A stretch of 32,354 nt of DNA. It comes from Porphyromonadaceae bacterium. GTDB lineage: Bacteria > Bacteroidota > Bacteroidia > Bacteroidales > UBA12481. The notes beneath the pieces are model-generated. The model had not been told where the DNA came from. It worked only from the letters and a program-made list of their open reading frames with translations, and did no database searches. Both the position numbers and the translations under genes were made by a program. Within the stretch, counting starts at the first letter, position 1. Each line of letters starts with the position of its first letter. The DNA lies in NCBI GenBank assembly GCA_007280905.1, contig QYQM01000157.1, positions 1-32,354 of the forward strand, given 5' to 3'. Of this stretch, positions 15,667 through 24,144 are shown piece after piece.

Positions 15667-18510
15667 TTATTCTTTCAGATAATTATCGCGGAAGAACTGG
15701 AAATACTGGAACACATTTTTATTCTTATATAATCGGGTGTAATTATCTTTTGAAATGATAAAATGCCTGTAATCAGTATCTTTCATGCCTTCATACACGT
15801 TAGGATCGGCTGTAATGGACTGATAATAAGCCAATCCGTCTTTTTTATTTTTGAAGTTCTTGACTGTAACAATCTGCAATTCTTCATCAAAAACCGAAGA
15901 GGCCACTTCGAAGAAGTCTTCGTTGTACTTTTCCACATTGAAATTGGAGATCCGGAACTTAAGCTTTCCCACATCAGCATTAGCTCCGGATATTATCACA
16001 ACATAAAAGTGTGTTGCAGCATCATCCGGGAAATACTCCACAGCAGCTTGTTCCTGGGTCGGATCAACCATGCCAATCCGAATTTTACGGGTGGTTTTAC
16101 CGATTGTGCTGGACGGTCCTTTCTGAATATAATTCAACAGATTCTTTGCCGGTTCAGCCACTTCGCTTTCGGGATATTTAAAAACCAGGTCATTGATCGA
16201 TTTCACCAGACCAGCCGTATCAGCCGGATTCTGTTTGGCAAAAGCCATAATTCTCAGCAGGCCAAACTTATCGCGAATCGGATTAACTTTAAAGGCTGTA
16301 TCCGCTTTTGCACAATTAGCCAGTACGCTGGCAAATGATTTTCCTTTATAATCCAGATAAGTATTTTCATAAAACTTTATCACGATAGCCCGTTCCTCGT
16401 CCAACTCCTTGAAATAATCGGGGTTGCTGATGATCTTTGCAGAACGGCTATCCGGGAATTTCAACAGGATCAGATCTTTGTACCTTTTCACTTCGCTCTC
16501 CATCTTGAGGGCCGTATAGATCTGATACATATTATAATACGAGAACAGTAGCCTTTCATCTTCCGGAAATCTTATGTTCAGCCGATCGAAATACTGAATG
16601 GCTTCATTCGGACGGTTCAATTCATCCTTGAAAATCTTGCCAGCGTTCAGAAAAGCCTGAGCTACCCTTTTATTGGATTCCCGCATCAGGGTATCATTCA
16701 TCGGCAAATCATTCAGATAAAATTCTCTTTGGGTAGGCTTAAAAGCATTGGCTCTGGTATTGACTGCGGGAGTTGAGATCTCCCCTGTTTCACCTTCAGA
16801 ACTGAGATCCCCGGCTTCAGAAATAACTTTTTTGTTAGATCTTCTCCAGTTGTCTTCGAGTTTCCGGCGCCCCCAGAATTTAATGAATTCTATGCTGCCG
16901 AAACTGATCGCGGCCGGATTATAAAAGTACCAGCTACTGGATCCCGACATGTCAGGGTTTCCGCCCGGACTGGCATTTCCAAAATCGCTGGCATTAAAGT
17001 CCTGGCTTGAACTGCTCAACTGGTTTCCTTGTCCCCGCTGGGTGCTGCTGCCTGGATTTCTCAACTGGTTCCCGAAGGTCCCCCTGTTGTTCATCCCGCT
17101 CAAAGTATTCATTCCATGCATCCGGCCCGATTGCATGTTTAACCGTTCTTCCTCCTGTACTGCTTTTGCTGCCTCCTCTTTACGCTGAGCTTCTCCAATC
17201 AGACCGGCAATCAATTTTTCCCGATCGGCTTCCGTCATTTTTGCTATCCTCTGCAGACTATCCTCCCGTTGAGCTATACTGATGTTTTCAGATAACATCC
17301 TTACATCCTCGGCAAGTGCAATAATCTTCTTGTAATCCGGGTAAGTATCTGGCAGCGACTGGCTGCAGCTGTCATAATATGCACCAGCCGGCACATACTC
17401 TTCCTTTGAATAATAATAGCTGGCGAGAGCCAGATAGGAAACTCCCTTCTGTGTTGCGTTTGTGGTATTGTTCCAAATGGATTTTTTATAGAAGTCAACC
17501 CCTTCAGATTCGCGGCCCTCCTTCATTTCAAGCTCAGCCAGTGCAAAGTATACCTGATCGAGGTAATCAATATTCTTAACATCTTTCAGCATCTTCATTA
17601 GCTCTTTCCGGATCACCGCTGCACCTTGATCCCCACCCTGGTACAACCGGGCACGATTAATCCTGGCATTAAATGCCATCTCATAAGCAGGGTTCATCTC
17701 ATTAACCCTGGCATACCATTTTGATGCATTTACCGAATCTTTGGACTTTTCATAAACCTGGCCTAAAACATAGCTGATCCGTATTCGCTGACTCTTTTCG
17801 GGATATTCCTCAGCGGATTTTTCGAGCAGGGGAATAGCGGTTGCAAGATCACCCTGCCGCAGATACCAGTCGGCATATACAGCCTCCAGCTGAGGTTTCA
17901 GTTTTGAATTGAATTTGGGATCACCCTGCAAACGGTTCAGAATCTGCTGTGATTCGGTATAGCGCTTGAGCTCCAGCTGGGTCATGGCGAGCCACAGGCT
18001 GGCTTCATCAGTCAGGCCGCCATCCGGGAACTGGCTGAGAATATATTCGAATGTTTCGATTGCAGGGAAAAAATCCCGCTTGTAAAAATAGGCCTTGCCC
18101 ATAAGCAGAAAAGCATCATCCACCCACTTTACAAACTCATTCTGACGGTAAAATTCCTTCTCACGATCGCTCCTGGCACCCTTTTTTAACTTGGGCTTGG
18201 CCTTCATCGAGTGCATCCCGATTACCTTGGAACACTTTTTTACCGTTTTATCCATGTCGGATAAAATAATCCGTGCAGCCTCCTTGGAACTGTAAATAAA
18301 GAGCGGCAATTGGTTACTATAATCATCCTTGAAACTGGATTCTGATTTTTTAATTCCCAGATAATATGAATCATACGCGTTAAAATAAATATTATAATGC
18401 GAAGTAAGATTATGATAACTCCGCGTAACGACCGTATTTTTCTTGGTCGAACAGGAACCGGCAATCATCAAAATGATTACCGGAATAACAAAACGCAACA
18501 CCTTATTCAA
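15667..18510 (-). CDS. porW: T9SS/gliding lipoprotein PorW (SprE)
   Basis: PorW/SprE is a lipoprotein needed for type IX secretion and gliding; it is thought to link outer-membrane and trans-envelope parts of the machine. The 947-residue product has a lipoprotein signal with lipobox IAGSC (C20). The family opening follows at about residues 29-50 (RSYHNLTSHYNIYFNAYDSYY). Many TPR-like helical repeats span residues 130-400 and 590-760 (for example AFLLMGKAYFYKRDFFPAIETF). A low-complexity Gly/Ser/Asn/Gln-rich linker sits near 455-515. A charged C-terminal region ends at FFRDNYLKE. It is the first gene of the operon and stands divergent from a sigma-54-dependent regulator. Confidence 0.88.
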   Translation of the reverse strand: MNKVLRFVIPVIILMIAGSCSTKKNTVVTRSYHNLTSHYNIYFNAYDSYYLGIKKSESSFKDDYSNQLPLFIYSSKEAARIILSDMDKTVKKCSKVIGMHSMKAKPKLKKGARSDREKEFYRQNEFVKWVDDAFLLMGKAYFYKRDFFPAIETFEYILSQFPDGGLTDEASLWLAMTQLELKRYTESQQILNRLQGDPKFNSKLKPQLEAVYADWYLRQGDLATAIPLLEKSAEEYPEKSQRIRISYVLGQVYEKSKDSVNASKWYARVNEMNPAYEMAFNARINRARLYQGGDQGAAVIRKELMKMLKDVKNIDYLDQVYFALAELEMKEGRESEGVDFYKKSIWNNTTNATQKGVSYLALASYYYSKEEYVPAGAYYDSCSQSLPDTYPDYKKIIALAEDVRMLSENISIAQREDSLQRIAKMTEADREKLIAGLIGEAQRKEEAAKAVQEEERLNMQSGRMHGMNTLSGMNNRGTFGNQLRNPGSSTQRGQGNQLSSSSQDFNASDFGNASPGGNPDMSGSSSWYFYNPAAISFGSIEFIKFWGRRKLEDNWRRSNKKVISEAGDLSSEGETGEISTPAVNTRANAFKPTQREFYLNDLPMNDTLMRESNKRVAQAFLNAGKIFKDELNRPNEAIQYFDRLNIRFPEDERLLFSYYNMYQIYTALKMESEVKRYKDLILLKFPDSRSAKIISNPDYFKELDEERAIVIKFYENTYLDYKGKSFASVLANCAKADTAFKVNPIRDKFGLLRIMAFAKQNPADTAGLVKSINDLVFKYPESEVAEPAKNLLNYIQKGPSSTIGKTTRKIRIGMVDPTQEQAAVEYFPDDAATHFYVVIISGANADVGKLKFRISNFNVEKYNEDFFEVASSVFDEELQIVTVKNFKNKKDGLAYYQSITADPNVYEGMKDTDYRHFIISKDNYTRLYKNKNVFQYFQFFRDNYLKE

Positions 18511-18553
18511 TATTCTGATTTCAGTTTGATTCTTATTAATAACTTTAACAATG

Positions 18554-18561
18554 CAAAATTA
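18554..18561 (-). promoter_or_regulatory. Candidate -7 element for the porW-porX-tsaE-ald operon
   Basis: The minus strand reads TAATTTTG, an exact consensus match, and predicts a leader of about 35-40 bases before porW. A box on the plus strand at 18565-18572 (TATACTTG, one base off) could serve the divergent regulator gene. The two would lie almost back to back. Confidence 0.42.
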
Positions 18562-18652
18562 TTTTATACTTGGATAAAAACCCTATCAATCCAAAAAATT
18601 AGTATTTTAGATCTATAGACCATAAACAGATAAAACTGCAATCGGAAGCACA

Positions 18653-19990
18653 ATGAAAATTTTCGTAGTTGAAGACGACAAGTTCTACAATAAACTGATA
18701 GAGCATCACTTGCGACTTAATCCCGATTTTGAGGTTGAAACATTTTTCACCGGCAAAAGTTTTCTCGACAAATTGGGAGAGAACCCTGACATCGTGACCC
18801 TGGATTTTGGCCTGCCCGATATGGATGGCCATGATGTGATGCAAAAGGTCAAAAAGTATGACCCCGGGATTCATGTTGTAATGATCTCAGGACAGGAAAA
18901 TATCTCCGTCGCCGTAAAACTTTTAAAAGAGGGCGCTTACGATTACATTACAAAAGATGAGAATATCAAGGAAAGGCTGTTGAATACCATTTATAATATC
19001 CAGACTGCCCAGAAATTACGAAACCAGGTAAACCAGTTAAAAACCCAGATTTCTGAAAAATACGACTTTTCCAAGGCTATTCTCGGAGACAGTAAAGCAT
19101 TGAAAAAAGTGTATTCGCTGATTGAAAAGGCGATACAGGTGCAAAACATGACGGTTTCTATCCGTGGCGAAACAGGAACGGGAAAAGAGCTTGTGGCACG
19201 AACCATTCATTATAATTCGATCCGCAAGGACAAGCCCTTTGTTGCCGTGAATATGGGTGCCATACCGCGCGAACTGCTCGAAAGCGAATTGTTCGGGCAC
19301 AAGAAAGGTGCTTTTACCGGTGCATACACCCGGAATATCGGAAAATTTGAAGAGGCCAGCAGCGGAACCATATTTTTCGATGAAATCGCCGAGATGGAAA
19401 TCGATCTTCAGGTTAAAATCCTCCGGGCGATCCAGGAAAGGGAAATTGTCCGCGTAGGCGGCACCTCTGTGGTCAAGGTGGATGTCAGGATCATAACGGC
19501 TACCAATAAAGATCTGCTGGAAGAAGTTAAGAAAGGCCATTTCCGCGAAGATCTCTATTACCGTCTGATGGGATTGCCGATCATTCTTCCCCCGCTATCC
19601 GAGCGCGAAAACGACATAATTATCCTGGCCAGTCACTTTCTAAGGGAATTCTGCAAGGAAAATAACCTGCCCAAGAAAGAGTTCTCAGCAAAGGCCCGCA
19701 ATAAATTACTGACTTATCACTACCCGGGCAACGTAAGAGAACTGAAAGCTATCGTGGAACTGGCGGTTGTAATGTCAAACCAGATGATTATCGATGAGGA
19801 CGATGTGATGTTCAGTCCGACCAATACCGGTCTCGATCTGTTCGCACAGGAGATGAGCCTGCGGGAATACGAAAGCAAGATCATCGCGCACTACCTCGAA
19901 AAAAACAACAACAATGTGGTCCTGGTGGCAAAAAAATTGGATATCGGTAAATCCAAGATTTACAATATGATCAAGGGCGGAGAGCTTTAA
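18653..19990 (+). CDS. Sigma-54-dependent response regulator (NtrC family)
   Basis: Activates transcription by sigma-54 RNA polymerase when phosphorylated by a partner kinase. The 445-residue product has a receiver domain (D8, D9, phosphoacceptor D51, K101). The central AAA+ domain has Walker A GETGTGKE (172-179), the sigma-54 contact loop GAFTGA (219-224), Walker B TIFFDEIAE and an arginine-finger region FREDLYYRL. It ends in a short Fis-type helix-turn-helix (NNVVLVAKKLDIGKSKIYNM). No histidine kinase gene is adjacent, so the input is unknown. It is divergent from porW, sharing 142 bases of intergenic DNA, which makes local control of the porW operon possible but unproven. Its stop overlaps that of nifU tail-to-tail by four bases. 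Confidence 0.92.
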   Translation: MKIFVVEDDKFYNKLIEHHLRLNPDFEVETFFTGKSFLDKLGENPDIVTLDFGLPDMDGHDVMQKVKKYDPGIHVVMISGQENISVAVKLLKEGAYDYITKDENIKERLLNTIYNIQTAQKLRNQVNQLKTQISEKYDFSKAILGDSKALKKVYSLIEKAIQVQNMTVSIRGETGTGKELVARTIHYNSIRKDKPFVAVNMGAIPRELLESELFGHKKGAFTGAYTRNIGKFEEASSGTIFFDEIAEMEIDLQVKILRAIQEREIVRVGGTSVVKVDVRIITATNKDLLEEVKKGHFREDLYYRLMGLPIILPPLSERENDIIILASHFLREFCKENNLPKKEFSAKARNKLLTYHYPGNVRELKAIVELAVVMSNQMIIDEDDVMFSPTNTGLDLFAQEMSLREYESKIIAHYLEKNNNNVVLVAKKLDIGKSKIYNMIKGGEL

Positions 19991-20223
19991 ACTGCTTCTA
20001 CGGATTTAACTTCCGGTACTTGCTTCTTCATGGTATTCTCAATTCCGGCCTTTAGGGTCATGGTGCGCATCGGACACGACCCGCATGCACCTACCAATTT
20101 GACTTTCACTACCATATCATCCGTGATTTCGGCCAGAGTGAGGTCGCCGCCATCTGCCTGCAGGTAAGGCCTCAATTGTTCCAAAACAGCTTTGATCTTA
20201 TCTTCGATCTCTTTAGCTATCAT
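19987..20223 (-). CDS. NifU-like Fe-S cluster scaffold domain protein
   Basis: A 78-residue protein consisting only of the NifU C-terminal domain, which carries and transfers iron-sulfur clusters. It has the hallmark LQADGGDLTL and the cluster-binding GACGSCPM with C47 and C50. It lies 16 bases downstream of mrp, another Fe-S carrier protein, so the pair likely works together in Fe-S delivery. It is the last gene of the long minus-strand operon. Confidence 0.92.
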   Translation of the reverse strand: MIAKEIEDKIKAVLEQLRPYLQADGGDLTLAEITDDMVVKVKLVGACGSCPMRTMTLKAGIENTMKKQVPEVKSVEAV

Positions 20224-20239
20224 ATTAATTGAATTTAGA

Positions 20240-21334
20240 TTATCGGGTTAAATGTACAATTTCAGTCGGATCGGCCGAGGCATTGCGGATGCCCACTTGC
20301 CGGACGGTTTCGCGGGCAAGAGCCATAAAAGCCTGACCGCTGATGGAATTTTCATCGTAAGCTACCGGCCTGCCATCATCGCCCCCTTCGCGGATACTCT
20401 GAACCAGCGGAATCTGACCGAGCAAAGGAACTTTCATTTTGACAGCCAGATTTTTGCATCCATCCTTGCCGAAAATATAATACTTGTTACCCGGGAGTTC
20501 CTCCGGGGTAAACCAGGCCATATTCTCCACCAGTCCGAGAACCGGAACCCGGATTGATTTGCCCGTAAACATGCTGATCCCCTTGATCGCATCAGCCAAT
20601 GCCACTGCCTGGGGAGTAGATACTATCACCACTCCCGTCACGGCCAGGCTCTGCACCAACGTAAGATGTACATCACCCGTTCCTGGAGGAAGATCAATAA
20701 GCAGATAATCGAGGTCGCCCCAGTATCCATCATGAATCAATTGCTTCAGCGCACTCGTAGCCATCGGCCCTCGCCATACAAGAGCCTCTTTTCCATCAAC
20801 AAAGAATCCGATCGACAGCATTTTAACGTTGTATTTTTCCACCGGGATGATACGGTCTTTCCCATCGATCTGCTTCAGTACCGGCTTAGCCGATTCCAGA
20901 TCAAACATTTTTGGAATTGAGGGACCATATACGTCGGCATCTATCAAACCCACCGAATAACCCAGCTTGGCGAGTGCCACAGCCATGTTAACAGCAATGG
21001 TCGATTTGCCTACCCCGCCCTTGCCACTGGCAATGGCTACAATATGTTTCACGTTGGGCAGTGGCCGGTCTTTATGAACAACCTGCTGAGCATCAATTCT
21101 AATATCTGTTTCGATATCCTTACCCAGACGTGTGTATATGACCTGTTCGCATGATTTTTTGACCAATTGGGCAAATGGGTTTTTCGATTTAGGGAATACA
21201 AGGGAAAAACTGATCTTCCGCCCCTCAATCTTCAGATCCCTGACCATATCCAGGCTAACGATATCTTTCTCGTTATCAGGATTAATAACCTCCTTCAGGC
21301 TATCCAGCACGGAAGAAGCAGTTAATAATTCCAT
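20240..21334 (-). CDS. mrp: Mrp/ApbC-family Fe-S cluster carrier ATPase
   Basis: P-loop ATPase that loads iron-sulfur clusters into target proteins. The 364-residue product has an N-terminal MIP18/DUF59-type domain (about residues 5-85). The deviant Walker A GKGGVGKS (104-111), DADVYGPSIPKMF, the switch DLPPGTGDVHLT and GLVENMAWF follow. The CxxC pair that many Mrp proteins carry just after the VENM motif is absent; here the text is TPEELPGNKYYIFGKDG, which I recall as usual in Bacteroidota. A candidate -7 box lies just upstream, so it may have its own promoter within the operon. nifU follows after 16 bases. Confidence 0.92.
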   Translation of the reverse strand: MELLTASSVLDSLKEVINPDNEKDIVSLDMVRDLKIEGRKISFSLVFPKSKNPFAQLVKKSCEQVIYTRLGKDIETDIRIDAQQVVHKDRPLPNVKHIVAIASGKGGVGKSTIAVNMAVALAKLGYSVGLIDADVYGPSIPKMFDLESAKPVLKQIDGKDRIIPVEKYNVKMLSIGFFVDGKEALVWRGPMATSALKQLIHDGYWGDLDYLLIDLPPGTGDVHLTLVQSLAVTGVVIVSTPQAVALADAIKGISMFTGKSIRVPVLGLVENMAWFTPEELPGNKYYIFGKDGCKNLAVKMKVPLLGQIPLVQSIREGGDDGRPVAYDENSISGQAFMALARETVRQVGIRNASADPTEIVHLTR

Positions 21335-21361
21335 CTATTTTTATTTAGTTTAAATAAAAGG

Positions 21362-21369
21362 CAAAATTA
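21362..21369 (-). promoter_or_regulatory. Candidate internal -7 element for mrp-nifU
   Basis: The minus strand reads TAATTTTG, an exact consensus match overlapping the stop of the preceding gene. It predicts a leader of about 20 bases before the mrp ATG at 21334. Confidence 0.4.
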
Positions 21370-21729
21370 AGCATCTTTCCAGATTTCCGCTTCGGCTTCA
21401 GGCATTTCTTTTACGGGATCCCAGAAAATGCAGTCGAAATCAAGTATCTGGTCGTTTTCCACGATGATGCCTTCGCTTTCCAGAAGCTGTTTCATGGTAT
21501 CTGAATAGCCGAAATAGTGTTTACCGGTAAGCAATCCGAAACGGTTTACCACCCGGTGTGCAGGAATAAATCCCTTTCCATCAAAGGATTTATTTAATGC
21601 CCAACCGACCATACGGGCTGATTGCGGGGATCCGAGATAACGGGCAATGGCGCCATAGGTGGAAACCCGGCCATACGGAATATACCGCACTACCTGGTAA
21701 ACCCCGTTAAAAAATCCTGTATCGGTCAT
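21367..21729 (-). CDS. Alkyltransferase-like (ATL) DNA-lesion-binding protein
   Basis: Member of the O6-alkylguanine-DNA alkyltransferase (MGMT) fold. The 120-residue product has the core PYGRVSTYGAIARYLG (about 18-33) and the arginine-finger/helix region SARMVGWALN. The active-site motif reads PAHRV (56-60) where true transferases have PCHRV, so the alkyl-accepting cysteine is replaced by alanine. ATL proteins without this cysteine bind alkylated guanine and flag it for nucleotide excision repair; that role here is inferred. It overlaps trmB by four bases (ATGA), so it is translationally coupled to a tRNA methyltransferase. Confidence 0.87.
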   Translation of the reverse strand: MTDTGFFNGVYQVVRYIPYGRVSTYGAIARYLGSPQSARMVGWALNKSFDGKGFIPAHRVVNRFGLLTGKHYFGYSDTMKQLLESEGIIVENDQILDFDCIFWDPVKEMPEAEAEIWKDA

Positions 21730-22436
21730 AGCTGGTCGGGTTCTTCGCGCGGTTCGGTCCAGCGACGGCCATGAACGGGAACAAACGATAAATAGGTGAT
21801 GGGCTTTCCAACCTGGAGGAATCCCGATTCGTAGTGGGTGCGGATCGAGAGAACCTCATCAACCAGGCCGGAAGCATACAGATCGGTCGTGCACCGGTCG
21901 GACACAAGTCCGTTCCATTTCAATAACGAAACGGTATATTCATATAGGATCGGGCTATCTGTTTTCAGATGTATTCTTCCACCGGGATTCAGCATGTCCA
22001 TATACATATTGATAAAACGACTGGATGTAAGCCTTTTACGAGGCTTCCGGGCTTGCGGATCAGGAAAAGTTATCCAGATTTCAGTAATCTCTTTCTGTGC
22101 AAACATCCGGAAAAGAAACTCGATCCGGCAACGCAGAAAAGCGACATTGTCCAGTTTCAGCCGGAGCGATTCCTGTGCCCCTTTCCACATCCGGGCACCC
22201 TTAATATCGACTCCGATGAAATTGAATTCCGGAGATCTTTTGGCCAGCTCAACGGTGTATTCTCCCCGGCCGCAGCCCAATTCAAGAATGATGGGTTTCT
22301 CATTCCGGAAGAACTGCTGGTTCCAACAGCCTTTCATTTCATAATCCGATGTTAGGATAGCGTTGCCGTCCGGTTCAAAAACATGCGGAAATTCCCGCAT
22401 TTCATCAAATCTTTTGATTTTGCTAATCCTGCCCAA
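21726..22436 (-). CDS. trmB: tRNA (guanine-N7-)-methyltransferase TrmB
   Basis: Methylates N7 of G46 in the tRNA variable loop using S-adenosylmethionine. The 236-residue product has the SAM-binding motif ILELGCGRGEYTVELA near residue 50 and FIGVDIKGARMWKGA. It also has the TrmB signature ITFPDPQARKPRKRL and the C-terminal block HLKTDSPILYEYT. Two bases separate it from gldH upstream, and it overlaps the next gene by four bases. The last residues are rich in Glu, Pro and Arg. Confidence 0.94.
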   Translation of the reverse strand: MGRISKIKRFDEMREFPHVFEPDGNAILTSDYEMKGCWNQQFFRNEKPIILELGCGRGEYTVELAKRSPEFNFIGVDIKGARMWKGAQESLRLKLDNVAFLRCRIEFLFRMFAQKEITEIWITFPDPQARKPRKRLTSSRFINMYMDMLNPGGRIHLKTDSPILYEYTVSLLKWNGLVSDRCTTDLYASGLVDEVLSIRTHYESGFLQVGKPITYLSFVPVHGRRWTEPREEPDQL

Positions 22437-22438
22437 AA

Positions 22439-22909
22439 TTACCCGGCTTTTTCGATCCTCAATCCGAGATCCGTGATATACTTAAGTTCTTTATTGCGCA
22501 TTCCCTGGTCAATCTCAAAAATATAGATCCCGGGATTCGGAAACCTAACCCGGTATCGCAGAGGTATTTCCAGACTGAACCTCCCTCCCGAGCCTCTTCC
22601 CTGCCAGCGACCCTGCTCATCGGCCAGGCGGCATTCCAGGGTATCACGCAGATTGGCCCCGGTGGGCGAGTTGGTGCGGATAAAAAGCCAAAGGTTGGAA
22701 TATTCGTACCGGCCGTCGTTTCTAACCTGCAGATAAATATTGTACGAACTGACGGTATCCTTGACAGGTACCTCAAACCGGTAAAACCGGTCGGCCGACC
22801 ATACCCCCTTTTCAATGGGAACATTCCGGAGATAAAAATCTTTTTGGCCACAGGCAGCAAATAGGATTCCCATCATGACTGCCATCACCGATCCTGCAAA
22901 CCGGTTCAT
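22439..22909 (-). CDS. gldH: Gliding-motility lipoprotein GldH
   Basis: GldH is a lipoprotein required for gliding in Flavobacterium and is present in many Bacteroidota, including non-gliders. The 156-residue product has a lipoprotein signal ending in FAAC (C20). The family pattern follows: SADRFYRFEVPVKDT, YNIYLQVRNDGRYEYSNLWLF near 60-80, and a C-terminal beta-rich part RFPNPGIYIFEIDQGMR. Its start overlaps the ricT stop by four bases, and its stop is two bases before trmB. The holB-ricT-gldH order is, as I recall, common in Bacteroidota and supports the call. Confidence 0.9.
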   Translation of the reverse strand: MNRFAGSVMAVMMGILFAACGQKDFYLRNVPIEKGVWSADRFYRFEVPVKDTVSSYNIYLQVRNDGRYEYSNLWLFIRTNSPTGANLRDTLECRLADEQGRWQGRGSGGRFSLEIPLRYRVRFPNPGIYIFEIDQGMRNKELKYITDLGLRIEKAG

Positions 22910-24096
22910 GATTTCTTAATAACCTTGATTTTCGGACGGTCTTCGGGTGTAACCTGAACCTGCGGCTTGACGGGTGCCTGCGGGCGACGCTGCGCTCTTT
23001 TCTTATCGTCGAACCGTGTGAGGCTTTCCTGACCGGCCGCGTTCATATACCCAACCTCTTCCACCACTTTGGACAAATCAAAATCGGTGAGTTTTTCCAC
23101 AATGATACCCTGCTTGTTCAGCCGGACGATCTCCATAACCCTTTCCACCGTAATCGGAATGAGGTTTGTGGAAGCCGATGAATCGAAGGAGTACCACATC
23201 ATCCTTTTGAAAATATCGGTTTTCTGATGATAGGCCTTGCCTTCCCTGGTTTCGAGGACAATCTCGGCCGATGGAAAATCTTTCTGGGCATCGAGATATG
23301 CATCAACCTCGTAATTCAGACAGCATTTCAGTTTACCGCATTGTCCGGCCAGTTTCTGCGGATTAAACGACAGCTCCTGGTTCCTGGCCACGGTGGTAGT
23401 CACGGTAACAAAATTCGTAAGCCAGGTGGAACAGCACAGCTCCCGTCCGCATGAACCGATCCCGCCGATACGGCCAGCCTCCTGACGGGCACCGATCTGG
23501 CGCATCTCCACCCGGATTTTGAATTCTTCGGCCATATATTTGATAAGCTCCCGAAAATCCACCCGGTCGTCGGCGATATAATAAAAGATAGCTTTTGTTT
23601 TATCACCTTGAAATTCAACGTCGCCGACTTTCATATCCAGTTTCAGCATCTGCGTGATCTTCCTCGCCCGCAGCATGGTATGATACTCGAGACCAATCGC
23701 TTCCTTCCATTTTTCAATGTCAGCCTGCTTGGCTTTCCGGTATACTTTCCGGAACTCATACTCGTCCGGATTGATCCGGTATTTCCGGAGTTGATTCAAC
23801 ACTAGCGGACCGGTTAAGGAAACCATCCCGATATCATGGCCCGGAGAAGCCTCCACGGCAATCATATCACCAGGTTTTAAATTCAAAGAATTAACATTGC
23901 GATAATAGGCCTTTCGGGTGTTCTTAAATCTCACTTCCACCAGATCCTCTTCGCTGATCCCATGGGGTATGTCTCTCAGCCAGTCGAAAACATTCAATTT
24001 GGTGCATCCCTCCTGGTTTTGGCAGGGTTTTCCTTCCGATTCAATATCTAAATGGGGACAACCCCTGAATAATATCGCGTCTTGTATTTTATCCAT
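22906..24096 (-). CDS. ricT: PSP1-domain protein, RicT-like
   Basis: PSP1 proteins include RicT of Bacillus, part of an Fe-S-containing complex that acts in RNA processing. The 396-residue product has an N-terminal Cys-rich stretch (CPHLDIESEGKPC, then a further Cys). The PSP1 core contains TKAIFYYIADDRVDFREL, IGARQEAGRIGGIGSCG, and the cysteine motifs CGRELCC and CGKLKCCLNYE. A basic, Pro/Gln-rich tail ends the protein. I see no RicA or RicF partner nearby, and in Bacteroidota the function is not established. It lies 48 bases after holB and overlaps gldH. Confidence 0.9.
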   Translation of the reverse strand: MDKIQDAILFRGCPHLDIESEGKPCQNQEGCTKLNVFDWLRDIPHGISEEDLVEVRFKNTRKAYYRNVNSLNLKPGDMIAVEASPGHDIGMVSLTGPLVLNQLRKYRINPDEYEFRKVYRKAKQADIEKWKEAIGLEYHTMLRARKITQMLKLDMKVGDVEFQGDKTKAIFYYIADDRVDFRELIKYMAEEFKIRVEMRQIGARQEAGRIGGIGSCGRELCCSTWLTNFVTVTTTVARNQELSFNPQKLAGQCGKLKCCLNYEVDAYLDAQKDFPSAEIVLETREGKAYHQKTDIFKRMMWYSFDSSASTNLIPITVERVMEIVRLNKQGIIVEKLTDFDLSKVVEEVGYMNAAGQESLTRFDDKKRAQRRPQAPVKPQVQVTPEDRPKIKVIKKS

Positions 24097-24144
24097 GGCG
24101 GTAAAGATAATTAATCCCGGTGAATTGTGATGCAGCAGTGTGCA

